Shown here one piece after another: positions 1-15,144 of a stretch of 64,000 bases of DNA (position 1 is the stretch's first letter; every line of letters begins with the position of its first letter). A model generated the notes under the pieces. That model saw only the letters and a list, made by a program, of their open reading frames with translations, was not told where the DNA came from and searched no databases. Source of the stretch: Candidatus Dormiibacterota bacterium (GTDB lineage Bacteria > Chloroflexota > Dormibacteria > Aeolococcales > Aeolococcaceae); NCBI GenBank assembly GCA_019245575.1, contig JAFARE010000043.1:19011-83010 (forward strand). The letters are read 5' to 3'. The position numbers and the translations under genes are program-made.

Positions 1-4153
<4,153 letters not shown>

Positions 4154-4166
4154 GTAACTCCCTGAT

Positions 4167-7100
4167 TTAGCGGACGGTCTCGTCCACGTCGTCGCGCTCG
4201 TCGCGCTCAAGATGGATTCCCAGGTCGAGTGGTATGTCGGGCACGTCCTCCTCGCCGAGCACGATCTGATGCTCGTCCTCGGACTGGATCTCGACTCCCA
4301 GAGCCAGGCCCTCGAGCTCCTTCACCAGCACGCGGAACGACTCCGGGATGCCTGCCTCGAGTGTGTTCTCACCCTTGACGATCGCCTCGTACGCCTTGAC
4401 GCGACCCACGATGTCGTCGCTCTTGACGGTGAGGATCTCCTGCAGGATGTGGCTGGCGCCGTACGCCTCGAGCGCCCACACCTCCATCTCGCCGAAGCGC
4501 TGCCCGCCGAACTGCGCCTTGCCACCCAGCGGCTGCTGCGTGACCAGCGAGTACGGTCCGGTGCTGCGCGCGTGGATCTTGTCCTCCACGAGGTGCGCCA
4601 GCTTCAGCATGTAGATGTAGCCGACGGTGATGTCGCGGTCGAAGGAGTCACCGGTGCGGCCGTCGCGCAGCCGCTGCTTGCCGCTGCGGGGCAGCCCCGA
4701 GCGCTCCAGCTCGTCCTCGATCAACTCTTCGGGGGCGCCGTCGAAGACCGGCGACGCGACCTTCAGGCCCAGTGCGTGGGCCGCATACCCGAGGTGCGTC
4801 TCGAGCACCTGGCCGAGGTTCATGCGGCTGGGCACGCCGAGCGGGTTGAGCACGATCTCCACCGGCGTTCCGTCGGGGAGGTAGGGCATGTCCTCGATGG
4901 GCAGGATGCGGGCGATCACGCCCTTGTTGCCGTGCCGGCCGGCCATCTTGTCGCCCTGGCTGATCTTTCGCTTCTGGGCGACGTAGACGCGGACCAGCTC
5001 GTTCACGCCTGGCGCGAGCTCGTGGCCGGCCTCGCGGCTGAACACCTTGACGTCGACGACGATGCCGCGCTCACCGTGCGGGACTCGCAGCGACGAGTCG
5101 CGCACCTCGCGCGCCTTCTCGCCGAAGATCGCGCGCAGCAGGCGCTCCTCAGCGCTCAGCTCGGACTCACCTTTGGGCGTGATCTTGCCCACCAGGATGT
5201 CACCCGGGTTGACCTCGGCGCCCACGTAGATGACGCCTCGCTCGTTGAGGTTCTTCAGCGACTCCTCGGCGATGTTCGGCAGGTCGCGGGTGATCTCCTC
5301 GGGGCCGAGCTTGGTGTCCCGCGCCTCGATCTCGAACTCCTCGATGTGGATCGAGGTGTACTTGTCGTCGCGGACGACCGATTCGCTGATGAGGATGGCG
5401 TCCTCGAAGTTGTAGCCCTCCCAGGGCATGAACGCGACCAGCACGTTGCGTCCCAGCGCGAGCTCCCCGCCGTCGGTCGACGGGCCGTCCGCCAGAACGT
5501 CGCCCGGATTCACGTGCTGCCCGGTGCGCACGATCATGCGCTGGGAGAGGCACGTGCCCTGGTTGCTGCGCACGAACTTGTGCACGCCGTACCACTGGTC
5601 GGGGCCGCCGTCGTCCGGCCGCACCAGGATGCCGATGCCGAAATCCTGGCCGCTGCGGATCTTCTCGACACTGTGGTCGGTGTCGGGCGGCTCGGGGTAG
5701 GAGACGCCAACGACGGTGCCCGGCTTGCGCGCCAGCACCATCTCGCCTGAGTTGCGCGCCGCGTGCACCTCCATGCCGGTGCCGACGATCGGCGACTCGG
5801 TCACGAGCAGCGGCACCGCCTGCTTCTGCATGTTCGAGCCCATCAGCGCACGGTTGGCGTCGTCGTGCTCGAGGAAGGGGATCAGGGACGTCGCGACGCT
5901 GACCGTCTGCTTGGGCGACACGTCCATGTAGTCGACCTCGCTGATCGGCAGGTCCTTGAACGTGTGCCGGCTGCGGCAGGCAACGTGCGAGACGGTGAAG
6001 TGACCCGATTCATCGATGGGCGCGTTGGCCTGGGCGACGTTGTACTTGTCCTCCTCGTCGGCGGAGAGGAAGACGATGTCGTCGCTGACGCGCGGTGTGT
6101 CGCCGTCGCGATGCACGCGCCGGAACGGCGTCTCGATGAAGCCGAACTCGTTCACTCGCGCGAAGGTCGCCAGCGAGCCGATGAGCCCGATGTTCGGCCC
6201 TTCAGGAGTCTCGATGGGGCAGATGCGTCCGTAGTGGCTGTGGTGCACGTCGCGCACGTCGAACCCGGCGCGCTCGCGGGACAGACCGCCCGGGCCCAGC
6301 GCTGAGAGACGACGCTTGTGCGTGAGCTCGGCGAGCGGGTTGGTCTGGTCCATGAACTGCGAGAGCTGGCTGCTGCCGAAGAACTCCTTGATCGCGGCGA
6401 CGACCGGGCGGGCGTTGATCAAGGACGCCGCCGTGACCGTCAGCGAGTCGCAGATGGTCATGCGCTCCTTGATGATCCGCTCCATGCGGATCAGGCCCAT
6501 GCGGAACTGGTTCTGGAGGAGCTCGCCCACTGCGCGCACCCGGCGGTTGCCCAGGTGGTCGATGTCGTCCGCCTCGCCGTTGCCGTTGTTCAGCGAGATG
6601 AGCTTCTTGATCATCCCGATGAAGTCGTTGTGGTCCAGGATGCGGCGCTCCTTGTCCAGGGCGCGCTCGCGGGCCTCGTCTTCAGGGATGCCCAGGTTCT
6701 TGTCGAGCTTGAAGCGTCCCACCTTGGACAGGTCGAAGCGGCGGGCGTTGAAGAACAGCGAGTTGAGCAGGTTGCGAGCGTTCTCGACAGTGGGCGGGTC
6801 GCCGGGCCGGATCTTGCGGTACAGCTCCACGAGGGCCTCTTCCACCGAAGTCGTGGTGTCCTTCTCCAGGGTGGCGGCGACGTACTGGTGGTCGGGATCC
6901 GTGTCGATCTCGGCGAACAGCGCCTTGATGTCCTCGTTGGTCCCATAGCCGAGGGCCCGGACGAGCGTCGTGACCGGCACCTTTCGCTTGCGATCGATCT
7001 TGACCGTGAGGATGTCCTTGCTCGACGTCTCGATCTCGAGCCAGGCGCCCCGGTTGGGGATCAGCTTGGCCGAGAAGAGGAGGCGGCCCGAGGTGCGATC

Positions 7101-7553
7101 CTCGTTGGAGGTGAAGTAGACGCCGGGGGAGCGGACCAGCTGGGAGACGACCACCCGTTCGGTGCCGTTCACGATGAAGGTGCCTTCCGGGGTCATCATG
7201 GCGAAGTCGCCCATGAAGACCTCGGCCTCCTTGATCTCGCCGGCGTTCTCGCCCGTCTTGATGTGGAGCCGGGTGTTGATGCGCAGCGGGGCCGAGAAGG
7301 TCATGTCCCGCTGGCGACACTCCTCCTCGTCGAATTTGGGTGGCCCGAATTCGTAATCGAGAAAGCGCAGTTCGTAGTTCTTTCCGGTGTAATCGGTGAT
7401 CGGGTTTATCTCATTGAAGAGTTCCCGAAGCCCTTCCCTTTTGAACCACTCGAATGAATCCAGTTGTGTCTGGATCAGGTTTCCGACTTCGAGCTTATCG
7501 GCGATCTGGCCGTAGCTTTTGCGAGCGGAAGGAGTGGTAGCGGAAAGCACCAT
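4167..7553 (-). CDS. rpoB: RNA polymerase beta subunit
   Basis: Beta subunit of core RNA polymerase, 1128 residues, similar in length to actinobacterial RpoB. The rifampicin-pocket region is intact at about residues 395-425 ([20 protein letters not shown]). The Asp, His and Ser positions most often mutated in resistance are all the wild-type residues, so a rifampicin-sensitive enzyme is expected (inference). Further landmarks are [30 protein letters not shown] and the C-terminal [18 protein letters not shown]. The start ATG at 7551-7553 follows a GGGGGA stretch about ten bases upstream. It is separated from rplL by 247 bp containing two hairpins and a possible weak promoter, and is followed after 13 bp by rpoC, so rpoBC is one transcription unit. 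Confidence 0.98.
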   Translation of the reverse strand: MVLSATTPSARKSYGQIADKLEVGNLIQTQLDSFEWFKREGLRELFNEINPITDYTGKNYELRFLDYEFGPPKFDEEECRQRDMTFSAPLRINTRLHIKTGENAGEIKEAEVFMGDFAMMTPEGTFIVNGTERVVVSQLVRSPGVYFTSNEDRTSGRLLFSAKLIPNRGAWLEIETSSKDILTVKIDRKRKVPVTTLVRALGYGTNEDIKALFAEIDTDPDHQYVAATLEKDTTTSVEEALVELYRKIRPGDPPTVENARNLLNSLFFNARRFDLSKVGRFKLDKNLGIPEDEARERALDKERRILDHNDFIGMIKKLISLNNGNGEADDIDHLGNRRVRAVGELLQNQFRMGLIRMERIIKERMTICDSLTVTAASLINARPVVAAIKEFFGSSQLSQFMDQTNPLAELTHKRRLSALGPGGLSRERAGFDVRDVHHSHYGRICPIETPEGPNIGLIGSLATFARVNEFGFIETPFRRVHRDGDTPRVSDDIVFLSADEEDKYNVAQANAPIDESGHFTVSHVACRSRHTFKDLPISEVDYMDVSPKQTVSVATSLIPFLEHDDANRALMGSNMQKQAVPLLVTESPIVGTGMEVHAARNSGEMVLARKPGTVVGVSYPEPPDTDHSVEKIRSGQDFGIGILVRPDDGGPDQWYGVHKFVRSNQGTCLSQRMIVRTGQHVNPGDVLADGPSTDGGELALGRNVLVAFMPWEGYNFEDAILISESVVRDDKYTSIHIEEFEIEARDTKLGPEEITRDLPNIAEESLKNLNERGVIYVGAEVNPGDILVGKITPKGESELSAEERLLRAIFGEKAREVRDSSLRVPHGERGIVVDVKVFSREAGHELAPGVNELVRVYVAQKRKISQGDKMAGRHGNKGVIARILPIEDMPYLPDGTPVEIVLNPLGVPSRMNLGQVLETHLGYAAHALGLKVASPVFDGAPEELIEDELERSGLPRSGKQRLRDGRTGDSFDRDITVGYIYMLKLAHLVEDKIHARSTGPYSLVTQQPLGGKAQFGGQRFGEMEVWALEAYGASHILQEILTVKSDDIVGRVKAYEAIVKGENTLEAGIPESFRVLVKELEGLALGVEIQSEDEHQIVLGEEDVPDIPLDLGIHLERDERDDVDETVR

Positions 7554-7614
7554 ATGCTAGAGTTCCCCCGAAAAGGAATGCGCGCGGGCAGCGCGACGAC
7601 GGGCACAATCCCGT

Positions 7615-7620
7615 ATCGTA
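7615..7620 (-). promoter_or_regulatory. possible -10 box for rpoBC
   Basis: On the minus strand a TACGAT hexamer lies about 60 bases before the rpoB ATG. The same hexamer precedes the DUF222 gene and the IMPDH-like gene in this window. No convincing -35 is visible (CTGTCG at 18 bp is the best candidate), so an internal rpoBC promoter is only suggested. Confidence 0.3.
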
Positions 7621-7732
7621 CCAAATCCGGGCCCGCGGCGACAGTCTCCTGCGCCCTTTTGCGGCCTGACTGAGTACTCAACCGTCCTGTACGCGTGCGT
7701 CGACAGGTCTGTGAGCATGCCCAGGAGGGCCC

Positions 7733-7799
7733 GGCCCGAAACGGGCCCAGCGCTCCCGTGCTGCCGACGCCGAAGGCCGCGCCGGGGCGCAGCCCCGGC
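7733..7799 (-). terminator. two hairpins in the rplL-rpoB gap (attenuator-like)
   Basis: Directly after the rplL stop is an 8-bp perfect stem, GCCGGGGC with a 3-base loop (7781-7799). A second perfect stem, GGCCCG with a 3-base loop, lies at 7733-7747. Neither is followed by a T-run in the minus direction, so classical intrinsic termination is unlikely. Attenuation or RNA processing between rplL and rpoB is known in other bacteria (E. coli), and the position here fits that. Confidence 0.5.
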
Positions 7800-8192
7800 C
7801 TACTTGACCTCGACCGAGGCGCCGGCCTCCTGGAGCTTGGCGGCCGCGCTGTCCGCCTCGGCCCGAGGCACGCCCTCGCGTACCGCCTTGGGCGCGCTGT
7901 CCACCAGGTCCTTGGCCTCCTTGAGGCCCAGGCCGGTGATCTCGCGGACCGCCTTGATCACGTTGATCTTGGCGTCCCCCGCTCCGGTCAGGATGACGTT
8001 GAACTCGGTCTGCTCTTCGGCGGGGGCCTCGGCGCCGCCGCCGGCAGGAGCCGCCGCGGCCACCGCCACAGGGGCCGCGGCCTTGATGCCGAGCTTCTCC
8101 TCCATGAGCTTCACCGCGTTGACCACGTCGAGCACGGTCCAGCTCTGGAGGGCGTCGACGAAGTCCTCGGGGGTCAGGGTTTTGGTTGCCAT
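7800..8192 (-). CDS. rplL: 50S ribosomal protein L7/L12
   Basis: Stalk protein of the large subunit that recruits translational GTPases, 130 residues. The N-terminal dimerisation helices ([20 protein letters not shown]) are followed by an Ala/Gly/Pro hinge (about residues 37-58) and the conserved C-terminal domain with [20 protein letters not shown] and a VPRAEAD segment. The ATG at 8190-8192 is chosen because AAGGAG lies eight bases upstream; the frame stays open upstream but shows no L12 homology. It follows rplJ by 37 bp, the usual rplJL arrangement. Confidence 0.97.
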   Translation of the reverse strand: MATKTLTPEDFVDALQSWTVLDVVNAVKLMEEKLGIKAAAPVAVAAAAPAGGGAEAPAEEQTEFNVILTGAGDAKINVIKAVREITGLGLKEAKDLVDSAPKAVREGVPRAEADSAAAKLQEAGASVEVK

Positions 8193-8229
8193 GGGTCTGC
8201 TCCTTTTAAGTAGAGGGTTGGGCGGCCGG

Positions 8230-8778
8230 TCAGGCCGCCAGCTTGTCGCGGTACGCCTCGAGGGTCGCCGCGAAGGTGGACGTGATCGAATTGAGGCTCC
8301 CGGCCAGCGTGGTGAGTGGCGACTGAAGGGTTCCCGCCAGCTGGGCCAGGAGCGCTTCGCGCGAGGGGAGCTCGGCCAGCACGCGCACGCCCGCCTGGTC
8401 CAGCACCTGGCCCTCCACGAGGCCGGCCACCATCGGCAGCTGGCGCGTGGCGCGGAAGTATTCGTTGAGGATCCGCGCCGGGGCGGACAGCTCGCCGTAC
8501 CCGAGCGCCAGGCCCACCGGTCCCTTGAGCACGTCCGTGAACTGGGGGACGCCGGCCTCGGTGGCAGCGCGTCGAGCCAGCGTGTTCTTGACCACGACGT
8601 AGTCGATGCTCTCGGCACGGAGCCGGCCGCGAAGGTCCTCCAGCTGCTTCACGGAAAGCCCCCGGTAGTCGGTCACGACCGCCGAGGTCGCTTTGCCCAG
8701 CAGCTCGGTGAGGTGGGCCACCGCGTCCCGCTTGCGGGGACCGGCGCGCACCGGCGCCTCGCCGGAGGTTGTCGCCAT
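8230..8778 (-). CDS. rplJ: 50S ribosomal protein L10
   Basis: Base of the L7/L12 stalk and usual autoregulator of its own operon, 182 residues. Readable are [28 protein letters not shown] and the mid-protein GPVGLALGY motif. The C-terminal helix that binds L12 dimers occupies about the last 40 residues. The ATG at 8776-8778 begins MATTSGEA; the frame extends upstream through the leader without L10 homology. Unlike the usual rplKAJL order, no rplK or rplA lies upstream; a DUF222 gene does, so rplJ probably depends on the promoter in the 200-bp gap. Confidence 0.96.
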   Translation of the reverse strand: MATTSGEAPVRAGPRKRDAVAHLTELLGKATSAVVTDYRGLSVKQLEDLRGRLRAESIDYVVVKNTLARRAATEAGVPQFTDVLKGPVGLALGYGELSAPARILNEYFRATRQLPMVAGLVEGQVLDQAGVRVLAELPSREALLAQLAGTLQSPLTTLAGSLNSITSTFAATLEAYRDKLAA

Positions 8779-8939
8779 CTGTGTCGATGCCTCTCGCTGA
8801 CCGCGGCCGTGCCACCGGTTGCGGCGAACGAGGCGGCGCTGACAAAGCGCCCGCCTTCGGTCACCTGCGCAGGAGATTGAGCGGCGTGGCCGCGCCTGCG
8901 GTCTTCGGCGAGACGGACGACGGCGGTTGTCGTCTGTAC
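8779..8939 (-). ncRNA. L10 leader (ribosomal protein L10-L12 autoregulatory mRNA leader)
   Basis: The minus-strand leader of rplJ contains the signature of the L10 leader: GACCGCAGGCG (around 8893-8903), then CAATCTCCTGCGCAGG (8868-8878) closing a kink-turn-like stem. I recognise this pairing from mycobacterial and Bacillus L10 leaders. Downstream is a stem GGCGCT/AGCGCC (8835-8851) extended past one bulged base by GGC/GCC, in a position where an attenuator would sit. L10-L12 binding is expected to repress rplJL. Confidence 0.7.
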
Positions 8940-8945
8940 CGGCGG

Positions 8946-8951
8946 AGGATA
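8946..8951 (-). promoter_or_regulatory. probable -10 box for rplJL
   Basis: TATCCT on the minus strand, preceded by TTGG, about 168 bases before the rplJ ATG. This would start the transcript near 8939, just ahead of the L10 leader. The -35 region is not recognisable. Confidence 0.4.
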
Positions 8952-8978
8952 CCAAGTCTTCCGCCTGGCGCCGGACCC

Positions 8979-10208
8979 CTACGCAGCGTGGCCGGGTGGG
9001 CGTGCCCTGGAGGCGTAGCGATCCGGCGGGGGCAGGGCAATGATCTCGCCGGCATCGCTCCGGACCAGCTCCCACCCGCCCTCGTGGGCCATCCAGTGGT
9101 GCCGATGGCAGATCAGAGCCAGGTTCTCGAGCGTGGTGGCGCCGCCGCGCGCCCAATGGCGCAGGTGATGGGCCGCCGTCCACGAGACAGGGCGGTCGCA
9201 TCCGGGCCAGACGCATCCACCGTCACGTGCGGCGAGAGCGTGTCTCGTCGCCCCGCTCGGGATGCGCTGCGCCCGGCCAACATCAACCACGTTGGACTTG
9301 GCGTCGATCACGATGCGTCTGATGCTGGCGTCGCACGCGATGCGGGCGACAGATTCGCCAGGGATTGGATCTGCCAGTTGGAGATCTCCGGCCGGGGCGC
9401 CGCGCAAGCCCTGGATCGTCTCCAACGACGCGGTGACCTGCAGGTGTGGCCGCACGCCCGCTCGTTGCGGCACGTGGCCCGCGTCCAATCCGTGGCTCGC
9501 GAGCTCTATCAGGGCGTCGGCGTAGCGCTGCTCCCTGCTGCGGTCGTCCCCGATGCCATTGCGCCTGGCCAGCGGATCGAGCGCCGTGCGCAGGGTTGCG
9601 CCCCCGATGGGGTCGAGCAATCCCCTGATGGCGACGGCGCCGCTCTCGCAGGGCAGGATCTCCAGCTTGCGTGCGCGCGCGTTCTCGTTCTGTTCGGCGA
9701 GAAGCGCCCGCGCGTCCGCCTCGTGGCGAATGTGGATGCATTCGCGGCGGAAGCGGCTGACCGTGTGCTGTTTGGCCTTGTCGAGGAGCCGATCCTCGTT
9801 CCAACTGGTCGAACTCGGCGACTCGTCGAGCGCCTGCGTGGTGGAGGCGAGCAGCGCCAGGTGACCGAAGCCGATCTCGCGGCGATGGATGGCCGCCGCA
9901 CTCTTGGGCAGCCGGTCCAGTTGCTGGCCGACCGTCACGGCGGTCGCGGCTATATGGCCGTTGGTACGGCATTCGTGGCGCAGCCATTGAATTGGGCTGA
10001 CATACCCGTCGTGCTCGGCCTTGTCAGTCTTGGCGAACTCGGCGGAGAGGACCGCGAACTCGACCTCGAGGAGATCGATCGTGTGCCGCAGGTCTCTGAG
10101 CTGGTCATCCAAAGGAGCTCCGGAGCGCTCGCCCGCCTCGCGCGCCGCCAATCTGCAGGCGACTTCGAGAGCTTCGCGGACGCTCGCCGCTGCACCAGGC
10201 TCACACAT
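8979..10208 (-). CDS. DUF222 / HNH endonuclease domain protein
   Basis: About 409 residues. Roughly residues 1-300 are the helical DUF222 region typical of a very abundant actinobacterial family. Residues ~320-400 are an HNH nuclease domain with [33 protein letters not shown] and Cys/His metal-binding pairs. The cellular role is not established; many such genes are linked to 13E12-type repeats. The ATG at 10206-10208 is chosen because TACGAT lies 11 bases upstream (10220-10225), the leaderless pattern seen repeatedly here. The open frame runs further upstream, antisense to rpsL, and that part is a shadow. It sits between two divergent ribosomal operons, an unusual place for an accessory nuclease. 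Confidence 0.88.
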   Translation of the reverse strand: MCEPGAAASVREALEVACRLAAREAGERSGAPLDDQLRDLRHTIDLLEVEFAVLSAEFAKTDKAEHDGYVSPIQWLRHECRTNGHIAATAVTVGQQLDRLPKSAAAIHRREIGFGHLALLASTTQALDESPSSTSWNEDRLLDKAKQHTVSRFRRECIHIRHEADARALLAEQNENARARKLEILPCESGAVAIRGLLDPIGGATLRTALDPLARRNGIGDDRSREQRYADALIELASHGLDAGHVPQRAGVRPHLQVTASLETIQGLRGAPAGDLQLADPIPGESVARIACDASIRRIVIDAKSNVVDVGRAQRIPSGATRHALAARDGGCVWPGCDRPVSWTAAHHLRHWARGGATTLENLALICHRHHWMAHEGGWELVRSDAGEIIALPPPDRYASRARPPGHAA

Positions 10209-10219
10209 ATCTGTGGTAC

Positions 10220-10225
10220 ATCGTA
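10220..10225 (-). promoter_or_regulatory. -10 box of DUF222 gene, leaderless-type spacing
   Basis: TACGAT on the minus strand, 11 bases from the ATG at 10208. This places the transcription start within a few bases of the start codon. Confidence 0.5.
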
Positions 10226-10351
10226 CCGAACACCTGTGCGCCCCGCCAGGCGTCGCCACGGACAATCGCGTCGGCCGTCGTGCAACCGCACGGCGCAGAC
10301 GCGCACCGGTTCCTGCGGCCGTCGCGGGCGGCGGCCGCCCGCTTGCGCGGT

Positions 10352-10381
10352 TTGACCGTCCAACTCGGCTGCTGGTAGGAT
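10352..10381 (+). promoter_or_regulatory. promoter of the str operon
   Basis: TTGACC (10352-10357) and TAGGAT (10376-10381) separated by 18 bp form a good sigma-70/SigA-type promoter. It gives an rpsL leader of about 75 bases. It fires divergently from the DUF222 promoter about 130 bp away. Confidence 0.65.
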
Positions 10382-10461
10382 TGGCAGTCGCGCCACGAGC
10401 GGTACCTTGTGTTTCCGCGCGCTGTTTCGTGGCAGTGCGCAGTTCCTCTAATCGGTCAAAC

Positions 10462-10836
10462 GTGCCCACAATCCAGCAGCTGGTCCGGAAAGGCCGGACC
10501 ACTCCAACCCACAAGACGAAGGCCCGCGCGCTCCGAGGCTCGCCCCAGCGTCGCGGCGTCTGCGTACGCGTGTACACGACCACGCCAAAAAAGCCGAACT
10601 CGGCTTTGCGCAAGGTCGCGCGTGTCCGCCTGACCACGAAGGTCGAGGTCACCGCCTACATCCCCGGCATCGGGCACAACCTGCAGGAACACTCGGTGGT
10701 GCTGATCCGCGGCGGCCGCGTCCGCGACCTCCCCGGTGTCCGCTATCACGTCATCCGCGGAGCGCTCGACGCCGCCGGCACGAAGAACCGCAAGCAGGGC
10801 CGCAGCAAGTACGGCGCCAAGCGCGAGAAGTCCTAG
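10462..10836 (+). CDS. rpsL: 30S ribosomal protein S12
   Basis: Decoding-centre protein of the small subunit, 124 residues, full length. It begins [11 protein letters not shown] after a GTG initiator at 10462 and carries [19 protein letters not shown] and the [12 protein letters not shown] block. The Lys positions linked to streptomycin resistance (TPKKPNSA and its later counterpart) look wild type. The frame is open upstream but not homologous, so GTG is the start. No strong ribosome binding site is visible. First gene of the str operon, three bases before rpsG. Confidence 0.97.
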   Translation: MPTIQQLVRKGRTTPTHKTKARALRGSPQRRGVCVRVYTTTPKKPNSALRKVARVRLTTKVEVTAYIPGIGHNLQEHSVVLIRGGRVRDLPGVRYHVIRGALDAAGTKNRKQGRSKYGAKREKS

Positions 10837-10839
10837 GCC

Positions 10840-11313
10840 ATGCCCAGGCGCGCCCGCGTCCAACGACGCACCATCCTGCCCGATCCCATCTACGCCAACG
10901 TCGGCGTGGCGAAGTTCGTCAACTGCCTGATGCTGCGCGGAAAGAAGAGCGTCGCCGAAGGCATCGTCTACTCGGCGTTCGAGCGCATCCGGCGCTCCTC
11001 GCGCAGCCGTGAGCCACTCGACATCTTCGAGCAGGCGATGCGCAACGTCACGCCCATTCTCGAGGTCAAGCCGAAGCGAGTCGGCGGGGCCACGTACCAG
11101 GTGCCGGTGGAGATCCGTCACGACCGCCGGCAGGCGCTCGCCCGCCGCTGGATCATCCGCTACGCGCGCGCGCGCAGCGGCCGCAGCATGTCCGACAAGC
11201 TCGCGGCCGAGCTGATGGACGCCGCCAACGGCATGGGCGCGTCGGTGAAGCGCAAAGAGGACACGCACAAGATGGCGGAGTCCAACAAGGCGTTCTCGCA
11301 CTTCAGGTACTGA
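10840..11313 (+). CDS. rpsG: 30S ribosomal protein S7
   Basis: Assembly-initiating protein of the small-subunit head, 157 residues, standard length. It starts [16 protein letters not shown] and contains [17 protein letters not shown], the [17 protein letters not shown] beta-arm and the C-terminal [15 protein letters not shown] block. In many bacteria S7 represses this operon. It lies three bases after rpsL and seven before fusA. Confidence 0.97.
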   Translation: MPRRARVQRRTILPDPIYANVGVAKFVNCLMLRGKKSVAEGIVYSAFERIRRSSRSREPLDIFEQAMRNVTPILEVKPKRVGGATYQVPVEIRHDRRQALARRWIIRYARARSGRSMSDKLAAELMDAANGMGASVKRKEDTHKMAESNKAFSHFRY

Positions 11314-11320
11314 GGACGTC

Positions 11321-13411
11321 ATGGCAGTCGCAGTGCGCACCCGCGCCTTCCCCCTCGAAAAGACCCGCAACATCGGGATCATGGCGCACATCGACGCGGG
11401 CAAGACCACGACCACGGAGCGCGTGCTCTTCTACACCGGCCGCATCCACAAGATGGGCGAGGTGCACGAGGGCGCCGCGACGATGGACTGGATGGTGCAG
11501 GAGCAGGAGCGCGGCATCACCATCACGTCGGCCGCAACGGCGGCGGAGTGGCGCGGCCACCGCATCAACATCATCGACACGCCCGGCCACGTCGACTTCA
11601 CCGTCGAGGTGGAGCGCAGCCTGCGCGTGCTGGACGGCGCGGTGGCCGTGTTCGACGCCGTCGCCGGTGTCGAGCCGCAGTCCGAGACCGTGTGGCGCCA
11701 GGCGGACCGCTACGACGTGCCCCGCATCTGCTTCATCAACAAGATGGACAGAGTCGGCGCGGACTACTTCGCGGCGGTGGCGTCCATCCGCGACCGGCTC
11801 GGCGCGCGCGCCGTTCCCGTCCAGCTGCCCATCGGCTCCGAGAACGACTTCAAGGGGATGGTCGATCTGATCAACGAGCAGGCGATCATCTACACGGACG
11901 ACCTGGGCACGACGCTGAAGCGCGCCGAGATTCCCGCGTCCATGCGTGAGGAGGTCGACCGCTACCGGCACGAGCTGCTGGAGACGGTGGCCGAGTGCGA
12001 CGACGAGGTCATGGTCAAGTACCTCGACGGCGAGACGCTGACGCACGACGACATCGTCAAAGGGCTCCGTGCCGGGACGCTGAGCACGCGCATCTTCCCC
12101 GTGCTGTGCGGCTCGGCCCTGAAGAACAAGGGCGTGCAGCCCATGCTCGACGCGGTCGTCGACTTCCTGCCCTCGCCGCTGGACAAGCCGCCCGTCACCG
12201 GCAAGCGGCTGCACGGCGACCACGACGCGATGGTCAAGGTCAGCGATGAGCAGCCCTTCGCCGCGCTGGCGTTCAAGATCGCCACGGATCCCTTCGTGGG
12301 CAAGCTCACCTTCTTCCGCGTGTACAGCGGCGTGCTGCGCAGCGGCTCGTACATCTACAACTCGAACAAGGACGAGCGCGAGCGAGTGGGCCGCATCCTG
12401 CAGATGCACGCCAACCACCGCGAGGAGATCGAGGAGGTGCGCGCCGGCGACATCGCCGCGGCCATCGGTCTGCGCAAGACGACCACCGGTGACACGCTCT
12501 GCGACGAGCGCCATCCCATCATCCTCGAGTCGATCACCTTCCCCGAGCCGGTCATCTCCGTCGCAGTCGAGCCGCGCAGCAAGGCCGATCAGGACAAGAT
12601 GGGCGTCGCGCTGCAGAAGCTCGCCGAGGAGGACCCGACCTTCCGCGTGCGCAGCGACGAGGAGACGGGGCAGACCGTCATCTCAGGGATGGGCGAGCTG
12701 CACCTCGAGATCATCGTCGACCGCATGCTGCGCGAGTTCAAGGTCGAGGCCAACGTCGGCAAGCCGCAGGTCGCATATCGCGAGACGATCACGCAGCCCG
12801 CGCACGGCACCGGCCGGTTCGTGCGCCAGAGCGGCGGCCGCGGCCAGTACGGTCACGTGGAGCTCGAGCTGGCGCCGAACGAGGCGGGCAAGGGATTCGA
12901 GTTCGAGAACCGCATCGTCGGCGGCGCCATCCCCAAGGAGTACATCCCCGCCGCGCAGCGCGGCATCCAGGACTCGCTGGCCAACGGCGTGCTCGCGGGA
13001 TACCCCGTTGTGGACGTCAGGGTCTCGCTCGTCGACGGCTCCTACCATGACGTCGACTCCAGCGAGCAGGCGTTCAACATCGCGGGCTCCATGGGCTTCA
13101 AGGACGGCATGCGCAAGGGCAAGCCGGTGCTCCTCGAGCCGATCATGCGCGTCGACGTCTTCATGCCCGAGGAGTTCATGGGCGACGTCATGGGCGACCT
13201 CACGGGACGCCGCGGCCACATCCTCGGCATGGAGGGCCGGGCCACGTCGCAGATGGTGCACGCCGAGGTGCCCCTCGCAACCATGTTCGGCTACGCCACC
13301 GACCTGCGCAGCATGACCCAGGGGCGGGCGAACTACAGCATGGAGTTCCATCACTATCAAGCGCTTCCGCAGAGCCTTGCGGAAGAGATCGTCGCCAAGT
13401 CAAGAGCCTAG
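11321..13411 (+). CDS. fusA: elongation factor G
   Basis: Translocation GTPase, 696 residues, full length. GTPase motifs are [12 protein letters not shown] (G1), DTPGHVDF (G3) and NKMD (G4). Domains II, III (GMGELHLEI), IV ([12 protein letters not shown]) and V ([16 protein letters not shown]) follow in order. The ATG at 11321 lies seven bases after rpsG. A single fusA directly before tuf is the classic str arrangement. Confidence 0.98.
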   Translation: MAVAVRTRAFPLEKTRNIGIMAHIDAGKTTTTERVLFYTGRIHKMGEVHEGAATMDWMVQEQERGITITSAATAAEWRGHRINIIDTPGHVDFTVEVERSLRVLDGAVAVFDAVAGVEPQSETVWRQADRYDVPRICFINKMDRVGADYFAAVASIRDRLGARAVPVQLPIGSENDFKGMVDLINEQAIIYTDDLGTTLKRAEIPASMREEVDRYRHELLETVAECDDEVMVKYLDGETLTHDDIVKGLRAGTLSTRIFPVLCGSALKNKGVQPMLDAVVDFLPSPLDKPPVTGKRLHGDHDAMVKVSDEQPFAALAFKIATDPFVGKLTFFRVYSGVLRSGSYIYNSNKDERERVGRILQMHANHREEIEEVRAGDIAAAIGLRKTTTGDTLCDERHPIILESITFPEPVISVAVEPRSKADQDKMGVALQKLAEEDPTFRVRSDEETGQTVISGMGELHLEIIVDRMLREFKVEANVGKPQVAYRETITQPAHGTGRFVRQSGGRGQYGHVELELAPNEAGKGFEFENRIVGGAIPKEYIPAAQRGIQDSLANGVLAGYPVVDVRVSLVDGSYHDVDSSEQAFNIAGSMGFKDGMRKGKPVLLEPIMRVDVFMPEEFMGDVMGDLTGRRGHILGMEGRATSQMVHAEVPLATMFGYATDLRSMTQGRANYSMEFHHYQALPQSLAEEIVAKSRA

Positions 13412-13441
13412 AGAGAAGTCAGCAGTTCAGTAGGACAGGAG

Positions 13442-14632
<1,191 letters not shown>

Positions 14633-14648
14633 AAGGAGGCATCGGGCA

Positions 14649-14834
14649 GTGAGCGGCGGCGGCATGCACCCGGAGCGGGACCGTCTCGGAGCCGAGACGG
14701 ATCCTTTTGGGTGCGCAGGTCGAGGCGAGAGTCAGCGGCGGGGCCCCAGCGGGGCTCCGACCGCGTGGTCCCGCGCAGCGGTGCATGCCGCAGACGCGCG
14801 CACCCCGCTGGCCGCTCTTCGAGTTCGCGTGTAG
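14649..14834 (+). CDS. possible leader ORF between tuf and rpsJ (doubtful)
   Basis: A GTG nine bases after a near-perfect AAGGAGG (14633-14639) opens a 61-codon frame. It runs through the palindromic element and ends four bases before the rpsJ GTG. The product ([16 protein letters not shown]...) resembles nothing I know, and codon choice becomes poor after about codon 15. The strong ribosome binding site and abutment to rpsJ suggest translational coupling or a regulatory leader. Equally, the site may be a remnant separated from rpsJ by insertion of the element. Confidence 0.25.
   Translation: MSGGGMHPERDRLGAETDPFGCAGRGESQRRGPSGAPTAWSRAAVHAADARTPLAALRVRV
14659..14791 (+). repeat. 133-bp nested palindrome before rpsJ (S10 leader structure or inserted repeat)
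   Basis: The ends, GCGGCATGCACC (14659-14670) and GGTGCATGCCGC (14780-14791), are perfectly complementary over 12 bp. Inside, GCGGGACC (14675-14682) pairs with GGTCCCGC (14767-14774). Enclosed are hairpin A, with an 8-bp perfect stem CCGTCTCG (14681-14700), and hairpin B (14735-14764), 13 bp with one GU and one bulge. GGGTGCGC (14709-14716) can also pair with GCGCACCC (14798-14805) outside the element, as an alternative fold or pseudoknot. Either an autoregulatory S10-operon leader or a mobile palindromic repeat fits. Confidence 0.6.
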
Positions 14835-14838
14835 CGCT

Positions 14839-15144
14839 GTGGCACAGAAGATCCGCATCCGGCTGAAGGCATACGACCACCGTGTGCTCGATCAGGCCGC
14901 TTCGCGCATCGTCGACACGGCGACGCGAACCGGCACGCGCGTGGCGGGTCCTGTGCCGCTGCCGACGTCGATCAACAAGTACACCGTGATCCGGTCGCCG
15001 TTCATCGACAAGGACTCGCGTGAGCAGTTCGAGATGCGCACGCACAAGCGGATCCTCGACATCCTCGACGCCAACCCCAAGGTGGTCGACGCGCTGATGC
15101 GTCTCAACCTGCCGAGCGGCGTCAACATCGAGATCAAGCTGTGA
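14839..15144 (+). CDS. rpsJ: 30S ribosomal protein S10
   Basis: Small-subunit head protein and NusB partner in antitermination, 101 residues. It begins [13 protein letters not shown] after a GTG at 14839 and contains [28 protein letters not shown]. The frame runs open upstream into the palindromic element, but homology starts only here. No ribosome binding site is visible before this GTG; the good AAGGAGG lies about 200 bases upstream and out of frame. Overlaps rplC by four bases (GTGA). First gene of the S10 cluster. Confidence 0.95.
   Translation: MAQKIRIRLKAYDHRVLDQAASRIVDTATRTGTRVAGPVPLPTSINKYTVIRSPFIDKDSREQFEMRTHKRILDILDANPKVVDALMRLNLPSGVNIEIKL

Noticed and set aside
4212..7457. Plus-strand frames up to 512 codons opposite rpoB
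   Set aside because: Same reason: antisense of rpoB with no homology.
7763..7775. Shared 13-mer (CGACGCCGAAGGC) between the rplL-rpoB gap and the lpd element as proof of a repeat family
   Set aside because: Matches of this length are expected by chance at this base composition in 64 kb, so it was not used as evidence.
10209..10652. N-terminal extension of the DUF222 frame, antisense to rpsL
   Set aside because: No DUF222 homology before about 10208, and a -10 box lies just upstream of the inner ATG.
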